Notes: generated by a model from the letters alone, not told the origin. DNA of 64,000 nt from Amycolatopsis coloradensis (GCF_037997115.1 NZ_CP150484.1:5190022-5254021); one strand, 5' to 3'. Positions 16,686-25,713 are shown, counted from the stretch's first letter. Numbers and translations are program-made.

Positions 16686-17253
16686 GCGCACCGTCGCTGA
16701 TGACAGGATGCCGTTCTCCAAGGCCGTGGACGTAGTTGTCGAGTCGCTCGGCGATCTCGCCGAGGATCTCGGTCACGCTCGCCCAGTCGGACCAGTAGAT
16801 CCCCTCGCTGGCGTACCACTCCATGACGCAACCGTGGTGCTCGCCTGGCCGGAGATCGACGCACAGCAGACCTCCGTCGATGGCCCGGCCGATGGGGAGG
16901 ATCGCGGTGCAGAACGGGAAGCCGGCCTGGCCCGCCTCCTTGCGGTGGGTGCCTTCCGGAGTGCAGCAGTCTGGGTCGGGATACCGCGACTGCCGGGTGT
17001 ACTCCTCCTCGGCTCGCGCCACCGACAGAGGCTGGTAGCCCTTCGGGATCAGGTTTCCGGTTCCGCGAACACGTTCGTCGTCGACGCCGTCCATGAGGGC
17101 CCACCAGGCGAGCAGTTCGGGCGGGAGTTCGAGGCCGACGCGATTCCGCAGGCGCGCGACGTGCGCGGCCGGTGCCGGAGGCCGGATTTCCCGCGCGGTG
17201 GCGGGTGCGTGTTCGGACAACAAGGCCATGATGCGCCGCCACGTCGCTTCCAC
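16672..17253 (-). CDS. SMI1/KNR4 (SUKH) family protein
   Basis: 193 aa from GTG 17253 with AGGG upstream. The core has the SUKH pattern: LRNRVGLELPPELLAWWALMDGVDD (the helix after the ELPxxxxxWW motif) and AILPIGRAIDGGLLCVDLRPGEH, LDNYVHGL at the end. SUKH proteins are frequent immunity proteins of contact-dependent toxin systems, or act in unknown housekeeping roles. No toxin gene is next to it, so immunity is only a possibility. Its 3' end overlaps the hydrolase remnant by 14 bases. Confidence 0.8.
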   Translation of the reverse strand: MEATWRRIMALLSEHAPATAREIRPPAPAAHVARLRNRVGLELPPELLAWWALMDGVDDERVRGTGNLIPKGYQPLSVARAEEEYTRQSRYPDPDCCTPEGTHRKEAGQAGFPFCTAILPIGRAIDGGLLCVDLRPGEHHGCVMEWYASEGIYWSDWASVTEILGEIAERLDNYVHGLGERHPVISDGALTWP

Positions 17254-17262
17254 CGGTGCACC

Positions 17263-18012
17263 CTAGCGAGAATCGACGGCCTCGGGCGCGCGATCAGGTG
17301 ACTGAATGCGGGTCGGCAGGCCCCAGGCCTCCGCCACGCGTTCCGGGGTCAGCACTGACGCCGGAACACCTTCGCCGACGAGGCGGCCGTCCTGGAGCAG
17401 CAGGCAGTGATCGGCCCGGCCCGCCACCTCGAGGTCGTGGGTGACGCGCAGGACCGTCGTGCCTTCGGCGAGTGTGGCGCGCAGGGCTTCGTCGATCAGG
17501 CCGCGGGCGTGCAGGTCGAGCCCGGCCGATGGTTCGTCGAGCAGCAGCAATCCGGCTTGTTGAGCCAACCCTTGCGCCACCAGCGCCCGTTGGCGTTGCC
17601 CACCGGAGAGCGTGCCGATCAACCGGTCCGCGATCGACGTGATCTCCAGTAACTCCAGGCATTCCCCGACGATCTTCCGGTCCGTCTTCGACAGCCGCCG
17701 CCAGTGTCCGCGGTGCGCCCAGCGTCCCATCGTCACGGTGGCGCGGACGGTGATCGGCAACGACCGCGACACCTCGCTCTGCTGGGTCACGTAGGCGACC
17801 CGCCCCGGGTCTCGCCGGGTCACCGTGCCTGTGGTCGGCGGGAGCACGCCCGCGACGAGGTTCAGCAGCGACGACTTCCCCGCGCCGTTCGCGCCGGCGA
17901 TCGCGGTGAGCCGCGCCGGCGGCACCTGGGCGGTGATCCCGCGCAGCACCTCACGGGAGCCGTAGTGGGCGTGCGCGCCGTCGATCGTGAGTGCCGCTGT
18001 GTCCGGGGTCAT
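17263..18012 (-). CDS. aztA: Zinc ABC transporter ATP-binding protein AztA
   Basis: 249 aa from ATG 18012 with AGAGG 4 bases upstream. Walker A GANGAGKSS, Q-loop VTQQSEV, signature LSGGQRQR, Walker B LLLLDEPSAGLD and H-loop VTHDLE are all intact. It belongs to the ZnuC/MntB branch that powers metal uptake. Divergent from the permease gene across a 47-bp spacer containing a Zur-like box, so ATPase and permease are co-regulated from one control region. Zinc is inferred from the AztD and AztC partners. Confidence 0.9.
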   Translation of the reverse strand: MTPDTAALTIDGAHAHYGSREVLRGITAQVPPARLTAIAGANGAGKSSLLNLVAGVLPPTTGTVTRRDPGRVAYVTQQSEVSRSLPITVRATVTMGRWAHRGHWRRLSKTDRKIVGECLELLEITSIADRLIGTLSGGQRQRALVAQGLAQQAGLLLLDEPSAGLDLHARGLIDEALRATLAEGTTVLRVTHDLEVAGRADHCLLLQDGRLVGEGVPASVLTPERVAEAWGLPTRIQSPDRAPEAVDSR

Positions 18013-18028
18013 CACACCTCTTTCAGAT

Positions 18029-18052
18029 AATGACAATCATTACCACTATAGT
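18029..18052. promoter_or_regulatory. Zur-like box and promoter of the azt genes
   Basis: AATGA-CAA-TCATT at 18029-18041 inside TAATGACAATCATTA, resembling actinobacterial Zur sites (TGAAAATCATTTTCA class). A -10 box TATAGT at 18047-18052 is 7 bp before the GTG of aztB at 18060, so that mRNA is probably leaderless. Zinc-loaded Zur would shut both directions. Confidence 0.7.
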
Positions 18053-18059
18053 GTGACGG

Positions 18060-18911
18060 GTGGAGTGGTTGCTGGTCCCCTTCGAGGTGTCGTTCGTGCA
18101 GCGCGCGCTGATGGCGGGAGTGCTCGTTTCGGCGGTGTGCGCCGTCGTGGGCACCTGGGTGGTGTTGCGCGGCATGGCCTTCATCGGCGACGCGATGTCG
18201 CACGGCATGTTGCCCGGCGTGGCGATCGCCTCGCTGACCGGCGTGAACCTGCTGATCGGCGCGGCGATCAGCGCCGGGGTGATGGCGCTCGGCGTGACCG
18301 CGCTCGGCCGTTCGCGGCGGCTGTCCGAGGACACCACGATCGGGCTGCTCTTCGTCGGCATGCTCGCGAGCGGCGTGATCATCGTGTCCCACTCACGGTC
18401 GTTCGCGGTCGATCTCACCGGCTTCCTGTTCGGCGACGTGCTCGCCGTCGGATCGGGCGACCTGGTGGGCCTCGCGATCACCCTTCTCGTCGTGGGGGCG
18501 GTGGCACTGGTGGGACATCGTTCGTTCACCGCGCTCACCTTCGACGTGCGCAAGGCGCACACACTGGGGCTTCGTCCACGTTTGGCGAACGCGGTGCTGC
18601 TCGGGCTGGTCACGTTGACGATCGTCGCGTCGTTCCGCGTCGTGGGGACGTTGCTGGTGTTCGGCCTGCTCATCGCCCCCGCCGCGGCGGCGCTCTTCTG
18701 GTCGCGGCGGATCACCACGATCATGCTCATCGCGGCGTTGCTCGGTATCGCCGCCACGGTCGGCGGCCTGCTCGTGTCCTGGCATTGGGGCACCGCGGCG
18801 GGCGCGACCATCGCCGCCGGTGCGGTCCTCCTGTTCTTCCTTTCCGCGTTCCTGTCCTTCGTACGACAGCGATTCCGTTCCCTGACACCGGAGATCGAGA
18901 GCTCACGATGA
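18060..18911 (+). CDS. aztB: Zinc ABC transporter permease AztB
   Basis: 283 aa, GTG start 18060 with no Shine-Dalgarno, consistent with a leaderless transcript. About eight TM segments of the ABC-3 (ZnuB/TroC) family; FIGDAMSHGMLPGVA and the coupling-helix region GLRPRLANAVLLG are visible. It forms the membrane pore for zinc delivered by AztC. It overlaps the metallochaperone gene by an ATGA. Confidence 0.9.
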   Translation: MEWLLVPFEVSFVQRALMAGVLVSAVCAVVGTWVVLRGMAFIGDAMSHGMLPGVAIASLTGVNLLIGAAISAGVMALGVTALGRSRRLSEDTTIGLLFVGMLASGVIIVSHSRSFAVDLTGFLFGDVLAVGSGDLVGLAITLLVVGAVALVGHRSFTALTFDVRKAHTLGLRPRLANAVLLGLVTLTIVASFRVVGTLLVFGLLIAPAAAALFWSRRITTIMLIAALLGIAATVGGLLVSWHWGTAAGATIAAGAVLLFFLSAFLSFVRQRFRSLTPEIESSR

Positions 18912-20104
18912 AACTGAAAGCAGCGACGGCGGTCGTCGCGGCGCTGACCCTGGCGGCGTGCGGCTCGGAGCAGCCGAAGGAGGTGACCGCGGAAGTCCCG
19001 CACGGCTACGTCGAAGGCGCCGAGGAGGCGGCCGAGGCGCAGTCACGGCTGATCGTCGCCGACACGGACACCGGCGCCGTTCGGGTCGTCGACCTGATCA
19101 CCGAGGAGGTGCACGAGGTCGGCCGCGTCGACGGAGTGCGAGCCGTGACGGGTGACGGCCGCTTCGGTTACCTGACCGCTCGTGACGGCACGATCCGGGT
19201 GATCGACAGCGGCTCGTGGATGGTCGACCACGGTGACCACGTCCACTACTACCGGGCGAAGGTCCGGGATGTCGGCGTGGCGCCCGGCAAACAGCCCTTG
19301 GCGGCCTACAGCGATCCCGCCGTCGCCGCACTGTCCTATTCGGACGGTACGACGACGTTGCTGGATCGAGCCGCGCTCGACAAGGGCGCTGTGACCGAAC
19401 TGGGGAAGATCACGCGCGAGCCGCACGCGGGTGTCGCGATCCCTTACCGCGAGCACATCATCGCCACGGTGGCGGACGCCGGAAAGCCGCTCGCCCGCGG
19501 AGTGCGCGTCCACGACCGTCAGGGCAAAGCCGTGGCCGAGATCGACCAGCCGTGCCCCGAGCTGCAGGGCCAGGCCGTGACCAGGCGCGGAGTCGTCTTC
19601 GGCTGCGCGGACGGCGCCCTGCTGGTGACCGAAAAGGACGGCGCGTTCGCCGGGGTCAAGATCCCGTACCCGCGCAGCGTAACCGCGCAGGAACGCGCCA
19701 CCGCCTTCTTCCACCGGCCCGGTGGCTCCACGCTCGCGGCGCGGGCGGGGGAGTCCGCGGTGTGGTCACTGGACGTCGGCCGACGCAGCTGGCAGTACGT
19801 CGAGACCGGCCCGGTCGCCGCGGTGAACGCCGTCGGCGAGGGCGGGCCGCTGCTGGTCCTCGCCCGGGACGGAAAGCTGCGCTCCTTCGACGGCTCCGGA
19901 AAGGAACAGACGAGCGTCCCGCTCCTGACGCCGGAAGCGACCGCCGCCGAGGTTCCGTCGATCCAGGTCGATTCGACCCGCGCCTACGTCAACGACCCGC
20001 TCTCGGCCGAGGTGTACGAAATCGACTACAACGACAACCTCCGACGCGCCAGGACGCTGAAGGTCGGCGGCAAGGCGGGGCACATCGTGGAGACCGGCCG
20101 ATGA
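18908..20104 (+). CDS. aztD: Zinc metallochaperone AztD (lipoprotein), copy 1
   Basis: 398 aa. Signal peptide with lipobox LAAC (Cys18), then a predicted seven/eight-bladed beta-propeller (repeated IVADTDTGAVRVVDL-like strands). A His cluster HGDHVHYY (H108, H111, H113) in loop position is the likely zinc site, as in AztD proteins that hand zinc to AztC. CPELQG and FGCADG supply a cysteine pair also found in the paralogue. Co-translated with the permease (ATGA) and with aztC (ATGA at 20101-20104). Confidence 0.88.
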   Translation: MKLKAATAVVAALTLAACGSEQPKEVTAEVPHGYVEGAEEAAEAQSRLIVADTDTGAVRVVDLITEEVHEVGRVDGVRAVTGDGRFGYLTARDGTIRVIDSGSWMVDHGDHVHYYRAKVRDVGVAPGKQPLAAYSDPAVAALSYSDGTTTLLDRAALDKGAVTELGKITREPHAGVAIPYREHIIATVADAGKPLARGVRVHDRQGKAVAEIDQPCPELQGQAVTRRGVVFGCADGALLVTEKDGAFAGVKIPYPRSVTAQERATAFFHRPGGSTLAARAGESAVWSLDVGRRSWQYVETGPVAAVNAVGEGGPLLVLARDGKLRSFDGSGKEQTSVPLLTPEATAAEVPSIQVDSTRAYVNDPLSAEVYEIDYNDNLRRARTLKVGGKAGHIVETGR

Positions 20105-21000
20105 GGCGCCGCGTACTCGCCCTGTTCATGGTGGCGCTGCTGGCGGCGGCAGGCTGCTCCGGGACCGGCGGGGGCGGCAAGTCGGTCGTCGTCACGACGA
20201 ACATCCTCGGCGACATCACTCGCGCCGTCGTCGGCGATCAGGCCGAGGTGACGGTGCTGATGAAGCCGAACGCCGACCCGCATTCCTTCGGCATCTCCGC
20301 ACAGCAGGCGGCCCAGGTCGAGCGTGCCGGTCTGATCGTCTACAACGGACTCGGGCTCGAAGAGGGGATCCTGCGCACTGTCCGCACGGCCGAGGAAAGC
20401 GGCGTACCGGCGTTGCCCGCCGGGGAGCGGGTGAACCCGATCAGTTACGCCGACAGCAAACCCGATCCCCACTTCTGGACGGATCCGGAACGGGTGCGCG
20501 ACGCGGTGAAGACGATCGCCGACGAGGTCGTCGCCCATGTCGACGGGGTCGACGAAGCGGTGATCCGCGCCAACGCCGAACGCTATCGCGGGGAGATCGA
20601 GGCGCTCGACAAGGCGATGACCGAGAAGTTCGGCGGGATTCCGCCGGAGCGCCGGAAGCTGGTCACGAATCACCATGTGTTCGGCTACCTGGCACAGCGG
20701 TTCGGCTTCCAGGTCGTCGGTGCCGTGATCCCCGGCGGTACCACACTCGCTTCACCGAGTTCCTCGGATCTGAAGGCACTCGCCGACACCGTTCGCGCGG
20801 CGGGAGTGCCGGTGATCTTCGCCGATTCCTCGCAACCGGACCGGCTCGCGCGGGTCTTGGCCGAGCAGGCAGGGCTGCACGTCCAGGTGGCCCCGTTGTT
20901 CTCGGAATCGCTCAGTGAACCAGGCCAGGGCGCGGCCACCTATCTCGAAATGATGCGCGCCAACACCGAATCGATCACCACCGGTTTGACCCGTTCCTGA
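20101..21000 (+). CDS. aztC: Zinc-binding lipoprotein AztC (cluster A-I SBP)
   Basis: 299 aa. Lipobox AAGC (Cys19) anchors it to the membrane surface. The ZnuA/TroA-like ligands are visible: PHSFG (H64-region His), NHHVFGYL (His), and DSSQ with FAD... acidic ligand; the helical backbone linking two lobes is VDEAVIRANAERYRGEIEALDKAM. It binds zinc and passes it to AztB. The His-rich loop of classic ZnuA is short, which suits reliance on AztD chaperones. Confidence 0.9.
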   Translation: MRRRVLALFMVALLAAAGCSGTGGGGKSVVVTTNILGDITRAVVGDQAEVTVLMKPNADPHSFGISAQQAAQVERAGLIVYNGLGLEEGILRTVRTAEESGVPALPAGERVNPISYADSKPDPHFWTDPERVRDAVKTIADEVVAHVDGVDEAVIRANAERYRGEIEALDKAMTEKFGGIPPERRKLVTNHHVFGYLAQRFGFQVVGAVIPGGTTLASPSSSDLKALADTVRAAGVPVIFADSSQPDRLARVLAEQAGLHVQVAPLFSESLSEPGQGAATYLEMMRANTESITTGLTRS

Positions 21001-21026
21001 TCGGAACAGACGAAAGGCACAGGAAA

Positions 21027-22199
21027 ATGGCACGGAAAGCCCGATATCTCGCGCTGATGGCGACGACGGCGAGCACCCTCGCGCTCGCCGCCTGCGGGAC
21101 CGAACAGCCGGCGGCGGAGCCCGCGAAGGACGCGGCTCCGGCACCCGTCGTCGCCGATCCGGTGGCTGTCACCTATGACGGAGGAATCGTTCTGCTCGAC
21201 GGGAAGACCTTGAAGGAGGCGAAGAACCTCCCGCTGGAAGGCTTCAACCGGCTCAACCCCGCCGGGAACGACCGGCACCTCCTTGTCTCGACCTCCACCG
21301 GATTCCGGGTCCTCGACGCCGTCGGTGCCGTGCTCACGGACAACGAGGTCAAGGCGGCGAAACCGGGACACGTCGTCCGGCACGCCGGCAAGACGGTGCT
21401 GTTCGCCGACGGGACCGGTGAAGTGACCGTCTTCGACCCGAAGACGATCGGCACCGCGGCGCTCCCCGCGCCGAAGCACAAGACGCCCGAGGCGCATCAC
21501 GGTGTGGCCGTCGAACTCGCGAACGGCGAACTGCTCACCACGGTCGGCGACAAGGACAAACGGTCCGGGATCGTGGTGCTGGACAAGGACAAGAAGGAGA
21601 TCGCGCGCAACGAGCAGTGCCCCGGCGTGCACGGTGAAGCCGCCGCGCGCGGCGAGGCGGTGGTGGTCGGCTGCCAAACCGGTGCGTTGATCTACCGCAA
21701 CGGCGTCATCACCAAGGTGACCAGCCCGGACCCGTACGGGCGCATCGGCAACCAGGCGGGCTCGGACGTCTCCCCGATCACCTTGGGCGACTACAAGGTC
21801 GACGAAGCGGCCGAGCTCGAACGCCCGACCCGGATCTCCCTGATCGACACCGAGAAGGCAACGCTCAAGCACGTCGACATCGGGACCAGCTACACCTTCC
21901 GGTCGCTGGCTCGCGGACCGCAGGGTGAGGCCCTGGTGCTGGGCACCGACGGTCAGATCCACGTGATCGACCCGGTGAGCGGTGCGGTGACGCGGAAGAT
22001 CGCCGTCCTCGGTACCTGGCAGGAACCGATCGAGTGGCAGCAGCCGCGCCCGGCGATCTTCGTCCGGGGCGGAACCGCCTACGTCACCGATCCCGGCAAG
22101 AAGGAGATCCACTCCGTGGACCTCGCGTCCGGCACGAAGACCGCGACCGGGACGATTCCGGGAACGCCGAACGAGGTCAGCGGCGTCCTGGGTCACTGA
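21027..22199 (+). CDS. AztD-like beta-propeller lipoprotein, copy 2
   Basis: 390 aa with lipobox LAAC (Cys23), ATG 21027 after AAAGGCACAGGAAA. Same propeller design as copy 1: repeated GIVVLDKDKKEI, GALIYRNGVI, GQIHVIDPVSG strands, the CPGVHGE...GCQTG cysteine pair and a C-terminal FVRGGTAYVTDPGKKEIHSVDL blade. The HVHYY cluster of copy 1 is absent; histidines sit elsewhere (PEAHHGVAVELANGE). It therefore is a paralogue with a changed metal site. Likely same operon as aztBDC. Confidence 0.82.
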   Translation: MARKARYLALMATTASTLALAACGTEQPAAEPAKDAAPAPVVADPVAVTYDGGIVLLDGKTLKEAKNLPLEGFNRLNPAGNDRHLLVSTSTGFRVLDAVGAVLTDNEVKAAKPGHVVRHAGKTVLFADGTGEVTVFDPKTIGTAALPAPKHKTPEAHHGVAVELANGELLTTVGDKDKRSGIVVLDKDKKEIARNEQCPGVHGEAAARGEAVVVGCQTGALIYRNGVITKVTSPDPYGRIGNQAGSDVSPITLGDYKVDEAAELERPTRISLIDTEKATLKHVDIGTSYTFRSLARGPQGEALVLGTDGQIHVIDPVSGAVTRKIAVLGTWQEPIEWQQPRPAIFVRGGTAYVTDPGKKEIHSVDLASGTKTATGTIPGTPNEVSGVLGH

Positions 22200-22340
22200 T
22201 CTCCTGGGGCACCTGTCACCAGGCCCCGCTCCCGACGCCGTGAAAGCCACTTTCGCAACGCGCCCATATGAGCAGTTCGGGATGGGGTCGTGAGTGGCAA
22301 GGAGCCTTAAGCACCTACTGCTGGTGCGCGGATGCGGTTT

Positions 22341-22410
22341 CGCGTGACTGGATGGACAACTCGCGGCTGAACCCCGGCCGCGCGTCGTGTCGTCCATCCA
22401 GTCACGCGTG
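22341..22410. repeat. 17-bp inverted repeat
   Basis: CGCGTGACTGGATGGAC at 22341-22357 and its perfect complement at 22392-22408. The right arm is the first unit of the tandem array. Confidence 0.75.
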
Positions 22411-22450
22411 TCGTCCGCCGGATCACGCGTGTCGTCCGGTCGGTCACGCG
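22390..22450. repeat. Three 21-bp tandem units TCGTCC-N6-TCACGCGTG
   Basis: Units at 22390, 22411 and 22432 share TCGTCC and TCACGCG(TG); only the six central bases vary (atccag, gccgga, ggtcgg). The third unit lacks the last two bases. Confidence 0.85.
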
Positions 22451-22660
22451 AAATCGCCGGCATCGGTACAGGGTCGTGAGTGGCAAGGGTCGTTAGAGCG
22501 GACACCCACTGCTGACCTGCGCGAAGGTGAGCACCAGCCATGATCAACCGAAGGTACGAGGCACTCAAGTCCTGATACCGGTCCCACCAGAACCGCCGCG
22601 CAAAGCGCACGAATCGTGCGCCCGCGAAGGGTGTTCCTTGTGGATAAAGATCCCTGCCGT

Positions 22661-23296
22661 TCAGCGCCGGATCAGCCCGAGGTCGGTCGCGGTGGCGACG
22701 GCGGCGGTACGCGAATCGACGCCGAGTTTGGTGTAGCTGCGGGCCAGATGGGATTTCACCGTGCCTTCGGTCAGGTGGAGCCGATCCGCGATGGCCCGGT
22801 TGGACAGGCCGTCGGCGACCAGGACCAGGACCTCGATCTCGCGCAGCGTCAGCGCGGTGGCGGGCATCCGCATCCGGTTCATGAGCCGGTCGGCGACGGT
22901 CGGGGCGAGCGTGGTGCGTCCGGCGGCGGCGGTGCGCACGGCGGCGGCAAGATCCTCGGGAGGGGCGTCCTTGAGGAGATAGCCGGTGGCGCCGGCTTCG
23001 ACGGCGGGCAGCGTGTCGGCGTCGGTGTCGTAGGTGGTGACGATGAGGACGCGGGGTGCGTCCGGCCGCGCCGTGATCGCCGCGGTGGCCTCGGCGCCGG
23101 TCATCCCGGAGCCGAACCGCAGGTCCATCAGCACGACGTCGATGTCGCCCTCGGCGGCGCGGGACACCGCTTCCTCAGCGGTCGCGGCTTCGGCCGAGAC
23201 CACGAGACCCGGCTCGGTTTCCAGGACGGCACGCAGTCCCGCCCGGACGATGGGGTGGTCGTCGGCCAGCAGGAGCCGGATCGGCGGTTCGGTCAC
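22661..23296 (-). CDS. NarL/LuxR-family response regulator
   Basis: 211 aa from GTG 23296, because AAGGA lies 6 bases upstream; ATG 23302 would abut it. Receiver domain residues 1-120 with phospho-acceptor Asp58 (VVLMDLR), Thr in VTTYD and Lys in LLKDA. The LuxR HTH (LTLREIEVLVLVADGLSNRAIA) spans 145-205. Its start overlaps the stop of the histidine kinase, so the pair is translationally coupled. It probably controls the divergent ABC exporter. Confidence 0.92.
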   Translation of the reverse strand: MTEPPIRLLLADDHPIVRAGLRAVLETEPGLVVSAEAATAEEAVSRAAEGDIDVVLMDLRFGSGMTGAEATAAITARPDAPRVLIVTTYDTDADTLPAVEAGATGYLLKDAPPEDLAAAVRTAAAGRTTLAPTVADRLMNRMRMPATALTLREIEVLVLVADGLSNRAIADRLHLTEGTVKSHLARSYTKLGVDSRTAAVATATDLGLIRR

Positions 23297-24459
23297 GGGC
23301 ATTCCTTGGGCAGTCGCGCGGACACGGTTGTTCCGTGTCCGCGGGAGGACTCGACGGTGAAGATCCCGTCCAGCGCTTCGGTCCGGGTGCGCATAGCGGT
23401 GAGCCCGAAGCCGCTGTGTTCCGGGTCGAAACCGACGCCGTCGTCGACGACCTCGAGGGTGACGTACTCGCCGCGGTAGCTCAGCGTGACATCGGCGGTG
23501 GACGCGTCGGCGTGCCGGACGGTGTTCGCCAGTGCCGCCTGACCGATGCGCAGCAACGCGACTTCGTGCGCGGTCGGCAGCGGAACGGGGTCGCCGGCGA
23601 GGTGGAAGCGCGCGGTGGTCCGGTGCCGGGCGCTGATGGTGGCGCACAGCCGTTCCAGCGCGTCGGCCAGCGTGGTGTCGTCGAGCGCGGGAGGCGACAG
23701 GGCGACGACGAACCGGCGGGCTTCGGCGAGGTTGTCCGCGGCGGCTTGACGAGCCTGTTCGACGTAGCGGGCGGCGTTCCCCGCGGTATCGGGCAGTGTC
23801 CTTTCCGCCGCGCGCAACAGGAGTTGAATACTCGACAATCCCTGGGCGAGGGTGTCGTGGATCTCGTGGGCCAGCCGCTCCCGCTCGGCGAGTACTCCCG
23901 CCGCGTGCTGGGCTTCTGCGAGGTCTGCGCGGGTGGCGGTGAGCTCCTCGATCAGGTTCCGGCGACGTTCGCTTTCGCGGTACAGCGCCTGGTAACCCCA
24001 GACGACGGCGACCGCGACGGCGGCACCGAGTGCCGGGCCGATCGCCGCCGCCGGGGCGAAGGAACCCTGATGGACGGCGAACGCGGTGATCGCCGCCAGC
24101 GCGGTCACGATCACCGCGACCAGGCCTTGTCGGCGCGGCAGCAGATGCAACTGCAGGAAGTACAGCGGGAAGGCGACCCAGACGCCGTCGGCGGTCAGCA
24201 CTAGCAGGACCAGCCACACGAGGCCCACCGCGACCAGCCACCACAGGGCGGCCGGCCGGGACGTCCTGACGCGGGGCAGAAGCGGGCCGGCCGCGTACAC
24301 CACGGCGCACGTCACCGCCACCGCGACGACCGCTCCCGCTTCGGGTGAGCCATCCGCCACCGCCCGCGCGGCCGCCAGCGCGAGCAGGGCGACGAACAGC
24401 AGGTGCAGACACCAGGTCAGCACCCGGCTGGTCGGGGTCAAAACGGGCACGGCGGTCAC
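23293..24459 (-). CDS. NarL-type sensor histidine kinase
   Basis: 388 aa. Four to five TM segments fill residues 10-155, with no large extracellular loop, typical of membrane-stress sensors of the LiaS/DesK branch. A coiled coil (155-195) leads into HisKA_3 with the phosphorylated His201 in LAHEIHDTLAQGLS. The ATPase domain has NTVRHADAS (N box), DDGVGFDPEHSGFGL (G boxes). Start GTG 24459 lacks a Shine-Dalgarno. Upstream lies the divergent ABC permease; such couples often sense antimicrobial or envelope stress. Confidence 0.9.
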   Translation of the reverse strand: MTAVPVLTPTSRVLTWCLHLLFVALLALAAARAVADGSPEAGAVVAVAVTCAVVYAAGPLLPRVRTSRPAALWWLVAVGLVWLVLLVLTADGVWVAFPLYFLQLHLLPRRQGLVAVIVTALAAITAFAVHQGSFAPAAAIGPALGAAVAVAVVWGYQALYRESERRRNLIEELTATRADLAEAQHAAGVLAERERLAHEIHDTLAQGLSSIQLLLRAAERTLPDTAGNAARYVEQARQAAADNLAEARRFVVALSPPALDDTTLADALERLCATISARHRTTARFHLAGDPVPLPTAHEVALLRIGQAALANTVRHADASTADVTLSYRGEYVTLEVVDDGVGFDPEHSGFGLTAMRTRTEALDGIFTVESSRGHGTTVSARLPKECP

Positions 24460-24630
24460 AGTGCGTCCAGATTACGGAGCGGGATCGGCGAGCGCCTCTA
24501 TCCAAAGGTAGAGGCGGCGTGCCGTCTTCCGGCGGGCGAAATGCCATCTCCGGCCGGATGCCGTCACGGTCACCGGTGGCGATCGTGGAGAGGTACCCAG
24601 CCCACCCGCCGGAGAGGACAGACCCGAGCC

Positions 24631-25713
24631 GTGTTCGTCGCCTTGAGAGATCTGAGATTCGCCAAAGGACGGTTCGCCCTGATGGGTGCCGTCGTCGTGC
24701 TGATCACCTTGCTGGTCGGCTTGTTGTCCGGGCTCACCGCGGGGCTGGGCGAGCAGAACATCTCCGCGATCACCGGCCTGCCCGCGGACAAGATCGTCTT
24801 CGCCGCCCCTGGTGCCGGGCAGAGCCTCTCCTATGCCAATTCCGCTGTCACCGAAACACAGCGGCGGCAGTGGGCCGAGACCCCGGGTGTCACGGCGGCC
24901 GAACCACTGGGCATAGCCACCACCAAGGCCACCGCGGGCGACCGCAGCGCCGGGATCTCCGTTTTCGGTGTGCGGACCGGGTCGGCGCTCGCCCCGGGCG
25001 CCGAAAGGATCTCCGGCGACTCGGCGGTGCTGTCGACGTCCGCCGCCGACGATCTTGGCGTCCGCAGTGGGGACACCATCGCCGTGGCCGGACGCCCGTT
25101 GACGGTCGCCGCCGTGACGGGAGACGCCTGGTTCAGCCACACACCGGTGATCTGGGCGGGCCTCGACGTCTGGGCGAAGATGGCGCCCCCCACCGACGGC
25201 GCGCCCAGCGCGACCGTGCTCGCGCTGACCACCACGTCCGACGCCGATCTCGGGGCCACCGACCTCGCCGCAGGCACGACGACGGTCTCGAAGAGCGACT
25301 CACTGTCCGCGATCGGCTCCTACACCTCGGAGAACGGTTCGCTGCAACTGATGCGCGGTTTCCTTTTCGCCATCTCCGCCCTCGTGATCGGCGCCTTCTT
25401 CACCGTGTGGACCATCCAGCGCAGCGGTGACATCGCCGTCCTCAAGGCGTTGGGGGCGAGTACCGCCTTCCTGCTGAAGGACGCGCTCGGGCAGGCCGTC
25501 GTCCTTCTCGTCGGCGGCACCGCCATCGGAACCGGCTTGGCCGTCGGGCTCGGCACGATGGTCGACGGCTCCGCCGTGCCCTTCCTGCTGACTCCGGCCA
25601 CCGTGCTCGTGCCGTCCGCCGTGATGATCCTGCTCGGCGCGCTGGGCGCGGCGCTTTCCGTCCGCCGCATCACTTCCGTCGATCCGCTGACCGCACTGGG
25701 GAGTGCCCGATGA
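24631..25713 (+). CDS. ABC transporter permease, FtsX/DevC-like
   Basis: 360 aa, GTG 24631 with GGAGAGGA 12 bases upstream. One N-terminal TM (residues 16-38), a roughly 190-residue extracellular domain (AGQSLSYANSAVTETQRRQW ...), then three TMs near 245-275, 290-320 and 325-350. The end carries [17 protein letters not shown], standard for FtsX-type permeases. Together with the next gene it forms a MacB/LolCDE-like extruder. Adjacent divergent two-component system suggests induction by its substrate. Overlaps the ATPase gene by ATGA. Confidence 0.88.
   Translation: MFVALRDLRFAKGRFALMGAVVVLITLLVGLLSGLTAGLGEQNISAITGLPADKIVFAAPGAGQSLSYANSAVTETQRRQWAETPGVTAAEPLGIATTKATAGDRSAGISVFGVRTGSALAPGAERISGDSAVLSTSAADDLGVRSGDTIAVAGRPLTVAAVTGDAWFSHTPVIWAGLDVWAKMAPPTDGAPSATVLALTTTSDADLGATDLAAGTTTVSKSDSLSAIGSYTSENGSLQLMRGFLFAISALVIGAFFTVWTIQRSGDIAVLKALGASTAFLLKDALGQAVVLLVGGTAIGTGLAVGLGTMVDGSAVPFLLTPATVLVPSAVMILLGALGAALSVRRITSVDPLTALGSAR

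Larger units (their letters stand above)
22285..22488. repeat. 18-bp direct repeat pair
   Basis: GGGTCGTGAGTGGCAAGG at 22285-22302 and again at 22471-22488, bracketing the tandem array. A shortened form (GTCGTGAGTGGC) occurs near 63550 beside the transposase, so it is dispersed. Confidence 0.8.
22200..22660. other. 461-bp repeat-rich intergenic region
   Basis: No gene. It holds two 18-bp direct copies of GGGTCGTGAGTGGCAAGG, an inverted repeat and a three-unit tandem repeat, each listed below. These look like genus-type intergenic repeats; no mobile-element ORF is present. Confidence 0.6.

Noticed and set aside
22390..22450. CRISPR array
   Set aside because: Only three 21-bp units with 6-bp variable parts; far too short for spacers, no cas genes.
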